Below are positions 12,868 to 28,880 of a stretch of 64,000 nt of DNA, one piece after another. Both the position numbers and the translations under genes were made by a program. This stretch comes from Heliocidaris tuberculata (lineage: Eukaryota; Echinodermata; Echinoidea; Camarodonta; Echinometridae). The notes beneath the pieces were generated by a model. It had not been told where the DNA came from. It ran no database searches and saw only the letters and a program-made list of their open reading frames with translations. How positions within the stretch are numbered: the stretch's first letter is position 1; each line of letters begins with the position of its first letter. Where the stretch lies: contig CM046838.1 of NCBI GenBank assembly GCA_025618425.1, positions 4,097,715 to 4,161,714 of the forward strand. The letters run 5' to 3'.

Positions 12868-15800
12868 GGGGGGGGGTTGAACACATTTTGTGTCAAAGCT
12901 TAGAACATGTGGGTCTCAATATACAATTTAGTTATTTACAAAGACGGCACTTTCGTGTACATTTGCAGTCTAGTCATGAATTAGTCATCCTATAATCCTC
13001 TTCTTTTGAGACTCGGCGAGGTGGTTACCAATGGTTACAGTTACCATTGTTCCTCCTAAGCTAAGCGAACCTATTGTCCAGTTTGAAAAGAACAGTGTCC
13101 ATAATCGTCAAACATTGCTTATTGTTAGCTATAACTATAGGACTAATGCCAACAGCCTAAATCTTAGTTGGAAACTGGCGTAGTATAAGTTTATATAGGA
13201 ATACGGGTTTAACTTCTTTACACGCATAGCAAGCACAGTCTCTATACATGTAGCAAGTAAGATAAAGCAAGCTCAAGTTTTTCACTTCCGGTGTTCGTTG
13301 GCTTCCGCGCGTGTGCGCCCTTCCAAGTGGCGTTCGTTCGCTATTTTGCGCTGCTCCCAGGAGTTATGAAGCACATACAATAAATGCATGTCCGAGAGGA
13401 TCTGCGAAACTGAAAATCTGAAAAACCAGGGACGATCGTTAATGTGCACTGGTATACGTAAATTTTGTCGATGGATGTACGGGAATATTTTTTTGAAATG
13501 CTTCAAAATAGTGAGAAATGGTATGTGATTATCAAGTCTTCACGGGAAGGTGTAGTTTATTTGGTAAACTTAATACTGATATTAAAATGGGTGCAGAAAA
13601 GCCATGTTAAAAGGTGTATTTAAAGCGTTAAAAGGGGTCAAAGTGACCATAATTTGGGAACCGTATAAACCCGGCTCCCGTATATGACTGTCTCCTACGG
13701 GGACCGGATATTCCCGGCTCCCGTTGTCAACGGGTTAATATGTTAGTACGTCGGCATTTCTATCCATCGTATGATATCGTATGCAGATCGTTTCATGGTG
13801 CCAAAACATTACCTTATGAACACATTCGAAATGAATGTCTCTAAAATAACCATGATGGTAGCTTTTTATTATAAATTAGTGTGTATACAAATGTCGTTCT
13901 TAGATATTTCTAACTTTATTTTTTTAACTCTTTCAGTGCTGATGTCACGTATATGTGACAAATAGACTTGTCATTTTCATTCACCAATTGCTCGACCACA
14001 GGAAAAGTATATGGTGGTCAATGTATATCAAAATTTTAAGCATAAATAAAGCATTCTAAATATATGATTATAATTATATGCTACCATATATATTTTCAGA
14101 AAAATTGCAGATTTTTAAAAAGATATTACCTTATTTCAACATTAAACAACACTAAACAAATGAGAAACCAAAAAATAATGGCCGAAAAAGAAACTCAAAT
14201 GTAATTTTCAATAATTATTATGCATGAAGTTGGGTAAAGTAATAATGTTTGGTATCATAGGAAATGGTAATAAATTTCCGAAAGTTTTGTACACAATATT
14301 TTGTGAAATAATAGATGGTTAACAAAGTGCAGACATTTGAAAAGTAAGCATTGATCATATTTTTGTAAAATTTTGAAGAGAGCTAAACCCCTTGGCACCC
14401 TAAGAGTTAAAGGTGAATACAAATTTCTATATATTCCAAGCAATATAAGTAATGAAAAGGGGGTAATTTAAACCGCTCAAATGTTGACGAAATATTAACC
14501 AACTGAATTTTTCAAATGTTTTATGTACTTGCACTACTACCTTGTCATGTTGACGCTCGTCATTAAGCATGACAATTATGGAAGGTTTGTCGTCCAGGAC
14601 CATCGCCCAGAAATCAGATACAGTGTGTGGCATCGGCATCTGGGTTGTTATGAATGTGCAGTGTGCTCCCTAAGAGATGAATTGGGGTAAATGAAAATAT
14701 CCGATAATAATATGAACATTTGCTGAACTACTTCTTTATCATTAATAACTAAAAGCAATAATAATAATATTTATGAGAGCTGGTTGCTTTGATAACATCC
14801 AAATAACAGGTAAAATCATTGGCTACAACTGTAACTCGATTTTTTTTCTGCTCTGATCAAAACTATGACCCGGTTCTACATCAAACTCTTTATTTTCAGG
14901 TTAAAGTCACCGAAGGAAGAAATGAGATGAAGTCCTACGATGAAGCAACATAAACGAAGTTAGAACTTTATTGTGGATGACAATCAGAGTAGGGATATTA
15001 ATTTTTAAAAAATAAAAAAAAAACTGGTAATGGCCTACAACATATCTTCAAATTTTTGTTTTAAGACGATTCAAATGATGGTACATGTAATAATACAGGG
15101 GGGGGGGGGGACTTCAATTTTTTGACGTGAAAGACTGCTTTCAAATATTTCATTCAATTTCAATCTGTTTGACCCAGAAATAATAGTTTACCTTCATGTA
15201 GGTAGCATTGATGTAATCTTGGTCTGTAGAGTCTAGTCTCACACGATTTCTCTCCACTGTAATGAGGTAGGAACAAAATATATATATTTTTAATAATGCA
15301 CTTCTACAATTAAAATTTTCATACTAATGAATGATATTTATTCTACCACAACGAGTAATCTTTCAAATTATTTGGTGTTAACATTGCATTTTGCTCTTTA
15401 GGCAGTTAGGCAGGGACCGCGGAGCGCTTTTGAAAGTGTGTTGGAATGGTTGGCATGCTTAACTGTCTGTGTGCGTGCTTGGGTATGTGTGTCTTTGTAG
15501 GTGTTTAACCCTTCTATTTACTTATTCAAGTGGACAGTGGACACGAAGCTGATCAGTTCGCCTCTAGGTCCACATGTACCATTTTGTAAGTAATTCCGTG
15601 TATGCAAACTCTATAATTTGATATACGTGATTTGTGGCAAGAGTTGACTGATGCGGCGGGCTAATGGTTCCACGCGTCGCCTGGAGTGGGAATGTGTGTG
15701 GGTGTGTGGTGTGTGTGTGTGTGTGTGTGGTGTGTGTGTGCGTGTGGGTGTGTGTGTTCCCCCCTCCCCCCCCCCCCCGGGGGGGGGGGGGGCTTGGCTA

Positions 15801-18800
15801 AGTGAATGGAAATACGTTGGGACAAAGCGGTTGTGAGCGTTTTCTCTACTAGGAGCTTCCTGTGGCTGGTATCTCGTGGGGAGGCAGACGGCTTCGATGG
15901 AAATTGGATTAGAGGCTGCATCCAGGAAGGGATAACCTGCAGATAAAGAGTCTTTATAAGTTCTTCGGGATAACCCCTTGTACCCCATCCTCTTCTAGCA
16001 TGTCTAGTGCCATTCCTACAAAAGTCGCCAATTTCGTGGTGGGGGGGGGGGGGGGGACATTTCAAGAATATCATTAATGTGTCTTTACACTATCCGAAAT
16101 GCTGGAGATTGCTGTTCGACCTCAAACTATACCCACGGTAATGCACAGACTGTTACGTGAACTGCTTCTTTCTAAATCATTGTATAATAGGACCTCTTTG
16201 GCACGTTGGCATAACTCACATGGTAGATTATTCCCGTATCTATTCTTGGGATGATTATCTGGAGTCCTTCCTGATCTTGTCTTAAAAGCCGGAGGATCTG
16301 GGCAAAGGCTCTTCAGAGTCTAATAGAAGAGAGAAGAGAGAAGAGAGAAAAGGTCTTAAATGCGTATTCTAAATACTTTAGAAGTTATCACCCGCAATAC
16401 TGTAAGATTATTCACACTTTAGAATCATCTAGATTCACTTAAAAGCAGAAGTTGGTCCGTGATTCCATTGATTCCACGTTTTATAATCCTCCAATCAAAA
16501 GGTAATTGTATGTCTAAGTACTAAATGCAATCTAGGAACCATTTAAGGACTATTATAAATGTTGCAAGTTTTCCAATCTATTAGTTAAAGGACGTATTAA
16601 AGAGAAAAGAAAGATTTAACAATTATCCAACTTATCGATAATGTCTGAAATGTACTACCTCGAACTCTTTCGTCATCTTGGACCGTCCACGTCCATCAAG
16701 TGAAGTGCGTAAATCCTGTAGATGGTCAGTGAAGTGAATGACAGGAACCAGGGTACGCCTCCATAGGAGATCTTCTAGAACAGCTGCATAGATGAAGGCG
16801 TACTGCTCCTGTATGCAGGTAAGGGACGTAATTATTTAAATTAGTACTGTATCTATTTTCTCACTGGTTCTAAATAGGACTATATCATTTTCAACTACAT
16901 CATTACTACATCATTACTCAGGTTAGTAAAATGTTCTTTTTATTAGATCCCTTTTGTTTCTAATAATTAATGCCCCTCATTTTGAAATGATTTTTTATCA
17001 GATTTACTAGTGTTCATGAACAGAAAGTTGATGAATGAAACTATAGCTATATGAAACAAACCTGTGTTTGGACCATGTATGGTCGTTTCTGCCTTATGTT
17101 CGTCACAAAGTTGAAGACATCTACCACTCCACCTCTCTTGGCATGAGCTGCGACACTATCGATACTAATTACCACACCTGTACGTCCAACACCAGCACTG
17201 AAAAGAAAAATGACGTATTAAGCGTTTTCTCTGTGACTAATCAGTTATAGTCATGGTATGGGAATACGATAGAAATGTAAAAATTCGTATCGGTTTTGCT
17301 ATTGTGTTCATAATAAAACGCATGAAAAATCAAAAGTAGCCCAAATGGGTAAAACGGTGTTTACCACACTTACGGCCCAAACACATTAGGAAAGAGGCTC
17401 TATTTTGGATGTTATCTAAAGTTGCCATTCCTTCCTTCCAAACCATTATCATTATTATTATTTTTATTATTTATTATCATTATATTCTTCATCAAATTAG
17501 CAAAACTCGTTTTTGCTTTCCTTTCTCTCTATATTGTTTTCAATAAGAAGCCATGTATCGAAAAAAGGGGCAAATACATTATGGGGTGGAGGGGGCTACC
17601 TAATAATGATATTGATGATAATAATGATAATAATAATAACAACGATAATAATAATAATAATAATAATAATAAAATAATAATTATATATATATATATATAT
17701 ATACATCGATAGTACTACATCCAATATAAAAATTGTATAAGAAAACAGTTGTCAACATGTTGCTAATTTAAAAGCTTATTATTTGGTTCAAAAAGTCATC
17801 GCATAGAATGCTATATAGTATTGCAATGAGAAAGGAATGTGTGGAGATATTATCATTATTATTCTCCTTTTAATGAATCTGCGATATTTTCAGGGGAGCT
17901 CTCAATGAAATAAAAGAACTTTTGAGAAAACCACAAAAATAGGCATTCTTCCTGAATGGGTTTAACATGTAAAATCAGCTACGAAGCCTACCTGCAATGT
18001 ATGATCAGTGGATGCATGTTCTGTCCATGATCAGCTTTGACTTCCTTGATGAAGTTGAGAAGTGATGAGGTGTGTTTAGGAACACCCTTGTCTGGCCACT
18101 CCCGGTAGTGGAACTGAGTAACACTCTTATAGTCCTCACCCTACATATTTTAAGGATAACAAGACATTTCATATGCAAAGAGAATGAATGTGTTTTTGAT
18201 GAGGTTATCAGCTTTTACACCGATTTAACCCTATTACGTTTAGCACGATTATTGTCAACGTGTCGGCTTGTGCAGTGTTTTCATGCAGCCACGAATTTTG
18301 ATAATTTCAATCAGACAAATAATACGATGAGAAACGATTTAAGTTCCTATATTTATGATTAGTAGGATTACGTTTCTGCTAAATAAATCTGTCGTTGTGG
18401 AACTTCGATCAAATCATAATTACTCCATTTTTTCCGTAGTAGTGAAAAGTGGGAAATTAACACAACATAGGTATAGGACCCTTATGCTTACCTTTCGCAT
18501 CCCCATTTTCCTTTTCACGCCGCCTGTGCAAGCTTCCAGTGATACTAATTCCACTTTGATTCCTCCAAACTGTACTAAATCACCTTCTCGATCAGGCCAG
18601 TACTGGCGACATTTAATCTATTTCAATCAAAAGGGAATTGTTAAATTACAGAACTATACGCGTAATTGAAAGCAAAATCATATTATTTATCAAAATTTTG
18701 TGAAAGCAATATAGGAATATATAATTACCACCTTTCCTAAAATGATTACCTGTTATACTTCTTAACAAGCAATCAATACATCTGTAAATCTCGACATCTA

Positions 18801-20966
18801 AATCCGTTAGCAGTTCTTCCCAAAGTCGTTGGCCGTTTGTAATAGGTCAATATGGTATCCAAGGAGTTGAAAAAAGAAACGTCTCTTGTACTGAATATTC
18901 GTAAAATGTTTTCATGAATCGGTGTGCTTCTTATCTTTTTTTTTTTTTTTTTTTTTGAGGGGTTGGAAGGGGTTAAAGTAATGACCAGGAATGTTTGATG
19001 TCAAAGAAAAAAAAAGTGAAATAAAAATATGAACAGATATAATGACGGGTGTAACATCATCAGCCCTATTGAAAGTGAATCTGCTGTTGGCAGTGCACTG
19101 AGAAAGAAATTGTTAATATCGTGGAATATCACTTGTCAGTTTATCAAACTAGTCATTATAAACTAGTCATATTTATACCAAAGGACCATGTTTATTATCT
19201 ATATACGATTTGCTCAATTATGACTAATATTTCTAACCTTATCTCCTTCTTTGAGCTTCGTAACCATAGCAATAGTCGTCACATTTTCTTGCCACACCAT
19301 CCTCCAGAAATCATCCATAGATGCATTGTTAGGCCCTTGGAAAAAGAATTTACAATGGCTCATCAAAAATATGTTCATCAACATGTCATCCTTAGTGTAA
19401 TCATGGTGATATGTGTAAGTACCATGGGAGGCGGGGGGGGGGGGGGGGTTCGCGTTCCTCCTGAAATTTTTGAAGACTGTATAGCAAATAATGGTAAAAG
19501 CTAGTCCTCCCCCCCCCCCCCCCCGGCTTTGACAAGATATCGCATAGTAGGTAATGATTGTTTCATAGCTTTGCAAAATGTAGGCCTATTACTTTAGTCG
19601 ATGTTTCAATAAGAATAAAACTAACAAATTTATGTTTGTATTTAGCATTTGAATACATTGCATTAACCTACGTCACACAAACTAAAAATGGAGGTTGAAT
19701 TCTTATGGACATTTTATGGACATACCTTGTGAGGCGATGTAAGCCTTGTCATTATCAAAACTCTGTGTGTGAAAAAAAACACACATCAAAATGCAACTTC
19801 TAAAATGCCAAAGATGATGATGATGATGATGATGATTATTATTATTATTGTAATTACAGAAGGCTTATGGATACTACACTATTTTAGGGTATACAAGCAA
19901 ACAAGTACTTTGTTCCTCGAAAAAGAAAAAAAATTCATGAAAATCAAAAGCATGTGATAAATTTAATTACGATGCCAACCATTGATGCAATTTGTATTAC
20001 TTCTCTATTGGAAATCGAATACAGATCGTTAGTATTCAGCATATAAAACGTGTATTTATTTTATGTAGTCAGTCAATTTATTTTGCATTGTGTCATAATG
20101 TCATTTAATTGGCTTTCAGATCTTTTTAATTTAATCATTTGATTTATGATAATTAAAATTGGATGTGTGCATATGTAATATGCATTATGTATGTATATAC
20201 ATAAAATTAAATCTATCACAATATCAATCATGATCCCTTATGTAATTTTACTCACAGGAATGTAGGATGCGTTGAAGTAATCGGAATGAGGATCATTGTT
20301 TATGATCTCTAACTTCACTCTTGCCGAATCATCTGGATAAATGGTATGATATGATTTTTTTTTTAATGAGTCAGATCTCGGGTTTACATCTATCTATAAA
20401 TCAGTTATCAGTTTCCGCTAAAATTAGTTAAAGAAAAAAAAAAGGAGAGAACATCAAAATCAAAATGCACATCACTTTAATTGTAATAGCATAAATCTAC
20501 TTTACAAACATAAAAAATTCTCCTGATTTTACTTGAATCATAAGAGCTATGATGTTTATTGTTGCTATTAGCACGACCGACCAGCACTAGTGTTGCTACT
20601 ACTGCTACTACTACTACTACTGAGTCCAGCCCCCCCCCCCCCCCCCCTGTTGGCGAGCAGAGGTCCGCTTGAAAATATAAAAAAAAGATTGAAGAAAAAA
20701 AAGAAGCGAGGGGAGAGATGATTGAAAGGGGAAAAAACGTGATAAAAATATCGGTCTTTCCGTCTATCTTCATACATTTTATTTCGATATTTTTCCCGTA
20801 ACTTCCTAATCTGGCAAATCTATATTAATGAGTGTCGTCTTTCACCATTCATTTTAGAATTTTATTCCTTATGCCATGTTGCAATCTATTTTTCCAAAGC
20901 GTCATTCAAAGAATTATTCAAATTCGTTTGTAGTAGGTCCGTAGTAGGTCCATAGCAGGCCTGTAA

Positions 20967-20998
<32 letters not shown>

Positions 20999-22933
20999 CA
21001 GAGGGTTCGAACACCCCAACGTTATCTTTGTTTGGGCAGAAATCTGCTCGAACAACAACAAAAAAGAATCATCAGGAAAAATTTCCAAAGTGACATCAGA
21101 ATAGTGATGTTTAAGTTGAAATTTTTGAAACACTTCCATACCAACTGGATTAGATAGGGAAGGGGCGCACAATGGGGTCACGTGAAAGGGGAGAGAGGAA
21201 GGAAATTGGAAAATAATGTGAGATAATAGGGTTTCCAGACATTTTAATTATTAAACTATCTTTGACATATGACATTTAAATGATTATTGATTCCTACCAG
21301 CCTATATATACGACGAAATTGAAGCGCTCAATGACGCATTTTGATCTTTAAAAAGTGTTAGATTGGACAGGAAATCCAGACAATACAAGGAGATAGATTG
21401 CCTAAAACACACCATACAAAGATAACTTGGGAAGATAAGCAGTGATGAGCATGAAAAGACTTAAATAAAATCTGTATTAATGGAATATAATAATGAAATC
21501 TAGAAACCATAATGGAAAAAAGAGAGAAGGGTATTTAATGTGTCTGTTTGCTTAAAAATGGAAAACTTAAATTATAGATGGTTCCAAGATCGGGACATTT
21601 TCCAAGATTGATTCGTTCTTGAAGATTGGGATATCTCGTTTCTACAAAGTTCAGTGAATTGTTTTGGGCTGACGAGATAAAGCGCTGTCTTTGGTGGAAG
21701 TTTTCAGCCAACGATTACGAGACCTGGTTACGAGATACAGTGAGAGAGAACGCAGAATATTAAACAAGGGTTTTTTTTTTTCTTCTTAATATCAAGGAAA
21801 TCTTGCTGATTCGCTTTGAGACTAGAGATTCAGACAAGGCAAACTTTCTGAAGATGAGTGAACAGTTGATAGTGAGAAGTGTTATTCTGAATTTGGATCA
21901 ATGTGAAATTTTATGATTTGAGATGATAAATTTACTTTTGAGTTAGAGTTATGAAAATAGAGACTTATAGAGATAGAGGTAAGACAGTTGAAGAAAAGGT
22001 CAAGTTGAGGTGAAGTTTAAAGCTTTATATGAAATGTGACCAGTAAATGCAGTAGTTGGGAGAAATTGGTTGAAGTTATGATTCTATGAAGGTGGATCAG
22101 TACAGGGTCCTTTCATAGGAATGTTTTAGAGGAGCTATGATTGCATAAAGAATGAAACAAAGTTAAAGGTTTAGTTGATATTTCTTGGAGGAGGTTATTG
22201 GAGTGGTAGGTATGATACACTGATGAAACATTGAAGTTGGTTTAATTATGATTAGATCACTGCAGGATCTATCCATGCATGCTTGAAGTTATTATTTGTA
22301 TAGAGACAAGGTCAGAGTTGAAAGATATTGGATATTGTGGATAGGATCAATGCAGGATCCTTTGCCTATTTGTCAGGTTGAATTTCGGGGTTGTGAAAAC
22401 AGAGTAATAATTTGAAGTAATATACTTTGTCGTTTTCGATGTGTTAAAACATTTTTTTTTCTTTCATCCGATTTTCATGTTTTAAAATACAGAGAGATGT
22501 TTCGATATCGGAGTTGTTATATATACTGAAATAAATTGTAAATCTGTCTTGATTGGCACAAGTTGAGTATCATCTGGAAATTTATTTGAGTCCGCCCATG
22601 TGACACATGGAGTACTGCCGGTCTAGTCATTCAAGACCTTAAAATTATGGCCGTCTAATACAGCCTGTTCAACCGGAATGCCATGAGAGTATTTTGTAAA
22701 ACATCGACTTCTTGGAAACTATAATCAGAAATAACAAGATGCCCCAATATAACACTTGGGGTATTGTGGAAATAGCATTTGGGAGATAGTAAAGTGCGCT
22801 TCGCTCAATCACAAAACTTTGAAACGAGATAGTTTCAGGCAGGGAGGACCATGAATATTTCCATAGTATGTTATTGTAATATGTCCATGATTACTCAATG
22901 TTATCTTCCTTTAAAAAAATTTTTTTTTAATAA

Positions 22934-22966
<33 letters not shown>

Positions 22967-25900
22967 TATATATATATATATATTTATATATACATATATA
23001 TTAATCTGAATGATTCCTGGCAACAAGATGACCGGAGATATAGCCTAGATTTTGCCATTTAAAAGTACATTTTTATTTTTCTCTTTGCTCGGTCGCAGTA
23101 TGTGGAATCCTACACAGTGGTAGTACATGTTTGGGCTTTACATTTGACCAAGCCCATGTCAAATAATTCTGCCTACGCTCGTGCCCATACCCTAGGAGGG
23201 GCACGCCCATAGGGCACGCCCCCTAACCTCCCCCCCCCCCCCACCTGCCACCCCTTCTCGGTCGCTTCGCTCCCTCAGAAAGGTCCACTTTTTTCCAATA
23301 CTGAATCGCCCCCCCCCCCCGCAAAATCCTGGTTACGGGCCTGTACTTCTATTCCTCCTCCTACTATTAAGATAAAAACAACTGCAACTCGCAGTGATTC
23401 AAGTTTTCTCAACTGCCCTAAAAAACTTGTCAACAAAATGATGAGGTCTGGATAGTTGTGTTTGGTAGTCGAAATAACTTAAGTATACTCACATGGCAAA
23501 ATGTTCTTGTATCTGTTCTTCTTGAAGTTGATTTTCTCTAGAGCAACGGTTTGGGGATATATATCTGGGTCAGGTAAGTCCTAGAAGAGAAAGGAAATAT
23601 ATAAATTATACCCGTTGATAGCCTTTGGGAAATAAGTGTAAGAAAATGCTTCTTACATTTGCGGGTCATAAATACATTGTTAATTACTTCGTGTCAAGCA
23701 TAAATCAATAAAAGGGTATTCTTCTTTTTCTGTTCAACCTACATGAAATTCGTCCGATAGAAGTTCAGTGTGTCTGTTTTTGTGGACAAAGGCGGGATAT
23801 TTTGCCACAGGTATTGGCTGACGTTTGGCAACAGGTGTATTGCTGGATCTTGTAGGAGGTCCATCGGATGAATCCACATCCAAGGATTTGGTTTCCCGTA
23901 GGAAAGGCTTGACAGCCACAGCTGGCTTAGGTCTTATTGCCGGAGGTGTTCCTGATGTGCTGACGGCCGAAAGTTTTCCATTGTAGTCATTTTCTGCCAT
24001 GATTTAGACAGAAAAGGAGTCGAAAAATTAACACTTAGACAATGTAACACTGTGCACAGCAAGATAACCAAGGGAACCAAATGACATCTGACAGTGTGAT
24101 ATATTTCTCTTTAAAAATCTGCTTTGTTCGTCGGACTAATACTCTTTATTAATCAAAATGAACAATATAGGTTATCATGAAATAGTAAGGTTATATGGAA
24201 TAAAATAGTAATAGATTATATGATGCTTTTATTTTCGTTGCAATTTATTTTGAGGAATGCATTACTTTGATACTAACAAAAAAATCGTAATATACCTTCT
24301 GATGACGTGTTTTGAAAACCAGGTGATGCTTGAAATTGATCTTCGATGTTTTCCTTTTTAGATGGATGACTGCCATTTCTTTGAAAAATATAACGAAAGA
24401 ATATTAGTGTAGACAAACTGTCAAAAGCGAACTATGGGAGGTCCACATATCCAACAGAACTAGCAAATATCGGGCTTTTAATAGAACACTCGATATGAGT
24501 GCTTAATGCATAGAGATATAGAGAATAAATGGATGTTGTGGAACATTGAATGATTATATTCTTTATGTTCCTAAAGTCCCTGAAGCAACGAGATTTCATG
24601 TGCAATCAAGAGTTGGTAATTAACAGTGTAATTGAATAATATGAGCTTAAATTGTGATTTCCATGATGGTCGATATATAGATCGAAAGATAGTCGACGAA
24701 CCTTCGTCGTTTGAACACGACAATGACGACAATAACGATGATTAAAATGACTAGAATGGCGCCCACGGCTCCCCCAGCTGCCGTTGATACAGAACCACCA
24801 ACACCGCCAGCAAGTCCGCCAACACTAGTCATTACTGTAGTCGGAGGTGTCACTGGACTCGATGGTGTAGTCGATAGTACAGGAACTAGAATCGTGATCG
24901 AAAATCAATAACGTGTGCCATCAGGAGTTGAACATTGAACAATGTATGCTTTTTTCTTTGAATATTTTTCCCCTCGCTTAGTCACAGAATACATTCCACA
25001 TCGTTTGTAGAATTAGTAATTGTTAAAGAATGGTCAAATGCGTGTCCCTGTATCATATTTTGAAACATTTTGATTTTCAGTGTTCCGAGCAAGCTTTTAT
25101 ATGCCTTCGAAGAGATATGCATACGAAAAGAGGGAAAGAGCTATGAAATGAGAGGGAGAGGGAAATACAGAACCTACGTTTTTCTGTTGTAAAGGTCAAT
25201 GCTGGTCCTTGTTCTCCTTCACCGTTGATACCGTCTCGAATCGCTGCAATCTGGATCGTGTACGTTGATCCTGCTTCAAGTCTACTGACGTTGTACGTTA
25301 CCATATCATTGGTATTCTCGGCAGACCTTTTCGATATTGGAGGGTCCGTATTGTTTAACATACTCGGGGGTTGTACTTCTTTAGATAGTACGACACCGCG
25401 GCTACCTGAGCGCACGTAGACCTTATATCCAACAATAGGTCCGTCCCCTGTATCAGAGTTAGGGTCCCATTGTCTCCAACCGATGACAGCATGATAGTAT
25501 CCAACACCAAGTAATTCAGGTACACCCTTAAATTTGGGTAAAACTGCAAAGTATAAGCCAACACAGAGAAAATGATTTTAAAAAATATACTATATACTCG
25601 TATATACTATTTTACTATACTCGTTCACATCTGCCGCGGATTTTGTCGTTGTTTTGTTTCGGGGAGGGGAGGGGGTCGTTTCGTTTCATCTGTTTTTTAA
25701 AAGGTTAGTGCGCTTCACATTTGTGTACCTTATAACAGATGGTATACGTACCAATCACCTAGAAAAGATATAGGCCTATTTGTGTACAGTCAGAACCTCA
25801 AAGAATTTTACACGGCATTCTACAGGTCATCAGTTAAAGAGTATTAAGGAAATATAGGATAAAATGAAAATGAGCGCGAGGAACCCAACTTTAATAGACT

Positions 25901-28841
25901 TCGGTTCCGTCCTATTATTTTGCGAGCACGTACGGGTGCGTCGACTAGTCGACTTACAAGTCGCTTACTGAGAGTGTAATTAAACTTGCAATATATTTAA
26001 TAGAAGTATTATTTTTTTAAACAGTATAGCGGCATGGAACCTCTAACACACAGAGCAAAATATTTTTTGGCGATTGGTACCCCCCCCCCCCCCATATTGT
26101 AATGTAGAGGTGGAGATTTCAGATGTCTAACCTATTACATACAAATTTGTTTTAAATACGCATCTTTTAAATCATCCTGTAAAAATCTGATGGGAAAATA
26201 AAATTATATACTGCAATGGGGACTTTTTACCAAAGAAATCTCTTGGAGGTAGCCTCACGAAAATAAACTCTGAGGAATTCTCAGGAACCCCGATGAAGCA
26301 GTAAATCCCTTCTTCCTGCCCCACATTATCATGAATGAATGAATTGTTGAGGGTCGTAACTGATTGATTAGAGCTAGTATGTGTGATCCAGTCTTCCGGA
26401 GAAAATGTGCCTATAGCTGCCTTCACATATTCTGAAGCAATAGCTTGTCCCGATGACGCCGTGAAGGCACAGGAAAAGATCGCCACTCCTGGATTGGCCT
26501 TTTCGGAGCTCGTCTGAAAACGATCTGATTTGGTGGAAGGACACAACAGCTTAATGAAACGTCATGACAGTTCAACCGACAGAGTAAACAGGAATCACAA
26601 AAGTGTGAATAATCCAATAACTGCATTGAAGACATTTAAAAAAATAGAAGAGGGCTATACTGATTTTCTCCAATATTTCTGAACTTGGTAGTGATATAAT
26701 GACCTTTGGAATCTTGCAAATAATATCTCTTAATTAAACTGAACTGAATTTAATTCAATTACCTGTTTGGCATTGATCCCCAGTCCATCGTGGATGACAG
26801 GTGGATGATAAACAATTACCAGTCAGAAAGTTGCAATCCTCAACACCACCAGAACAATGACATGTCTTCGAACAAGAGCTGTAACATCCTGAAACTACCA
26901 AAATAAATAAATTACCTTAGGAGGACAATCTACCTTCCCTAGATCATCTACTGATGTATATTTAATCATGAAAACAATGCGATATCAGATAATGTTTGTG
27001 AAAATTTCATCTAACGTGATCTGAGAAACAAGATCATGAAGCTTTGTTATTTAAAAAGGAAAATAATTATAAGCAATCAAAGGGTTTGAAATTATAAACG
27101 AAACTCTGTGTATGTATGTGTATATATGTAGATGTTCATCATATGATATAATATCCACAAAACTGTTAGCAACAAAATATCAGTTAAAATGTGGCTAATG
27201 GGATCTTCATAACCACGTTTCACATCTCATCTTTTGTTGTATTTTGTTAAATAATTAAACTTATTAAAAGTATTACACAAAATAATCTTACATGCACTAC
27301 AGTGTGATGGGAAATCTACAGAATCAGAGACATATCCTATGTCACACAGCCCTTCAACCTCGGTACAGAATCCAGAATCTTTTTCGCATGCTGTGCCGTT
27401 CCTGCAATTACATTTCTGTGTGCAATTCGTCCCGAAGTAGCCAGTTTGGCAAACATTCCGAACTAAAATGAAGGAAAATATTTAAGCAAATTTTTTTATA
27501 GGGTAATGATCATATTTTAGTAATCAGTGATATTTTGAGAAGAACAGTTGTTAACTACAGAAATAAATCATGTGATAAACAAGTGATACAACCCCTCAAA
27601 ACAGGTGACATGCAAGTGATTGCTAAATGATCAATATTGGAGCCAATCATACACATTACATTGTAAGTCGGTTGTAATTCACACTAGAATATGCGCAGTG
27701 TATGAACACACACAAGTACAGAGTAGTAGCAAATTCCTTTCAAGGCGACAACTTTTCCCTCCCTGCCCACCCTGTGGCCTTGTTTATAGGGCGGAGTATT
27801 TGGACGAGTGTGTGGTCCATAATGTACATTTTTAGGAAAAGCATTAAGTCAGGTTCACTATGTATTTTTGTTCAAATTTTTGAAGATTAGCAAAACTTTA
27901 CATTTTTGGAATAGGAAGAACATGGGGAATCCAAAAATTGATGTTGGCATTTGCCCAAAACCCTGACCCAGCAGCCATTTTGGATTTTCAAAATGGCCGC
28001 CATATGAAACTAGTATTAAACACTTTTGAAGATATTTTTGCACCAGAACCTCATTCCATCATTTTTGTGGTAGCGTATTAAAGGGCATTCAATTCTCTAC
28101 AACATGAGACCACATTCGCTGGGTTTGGTGATGATTTGTATAACAATTTTGGGCCGAAAATGTGATATTTATCTTTTTTTAGATATGAATAGCTTCAAAA
28201 ATACATATTTCTCCATATTTCAAAAGTCCATTTCACTAATGACTTCCGACTTTACAGAAATGCATCCATATATAGGGTCAATATCATATGAAAATTACAA
28301 GTTCATTGCTTATCTAACAAAAAAGTTATAGTACTCTAAAGTTAACACTTTGATATTTGCTAAAACAAAGAAATAATGCCAAGGGCTGCCTTCTAGTCAG
28401 GTTCTCTGTGCATTTTTGTTCAAACTTTTTGGAGATTAGCAAAACTCTACATTTTCGGAATTGTTAGAGCATGGATAATAATTTTTTTTTTAAATGATGT
28501 TGGCTTCTGCACAAACACCGGCATGGTGGCCATTTTGGATTTTCAAAATGGCCGCCATAAAATACATAATTAAAGGTATACGTAATGAAATGTGCCAATA
28601 CTACTATTAATGGGTGCAGAAAACAAACGATGACATCGCTAGACATCTTCTTCTAACGCTTCCTTGATATGGAGGCCATTTTGGATTTTTAAAATGGCGG
28701 ATGTGTAATATATAAGTTGCCTTATCTCTGCCTCTGGTCAACCTAGGAACTTAGCAAAAATATTCTAATCCTCCGTTTTCTTGGTCGATAAAACAATTGG
28801 TAACATAACTGAACACGGCGGCCATTTTGTATTTTAAAAAT

Positions 28842-28880
<39 letters not shown>

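Noticed and set aside
15611..16074. Frames of 125-137 codons with Thr/His repeats
   Set aside because: They cross a GT microsatellite and a C/G palindrome inside a D2 intron.
24711..24911. 66-codon plus-strand frame over the TM exon
   Set aside because: Shadow of the transmembrane exon on the opposite strand.
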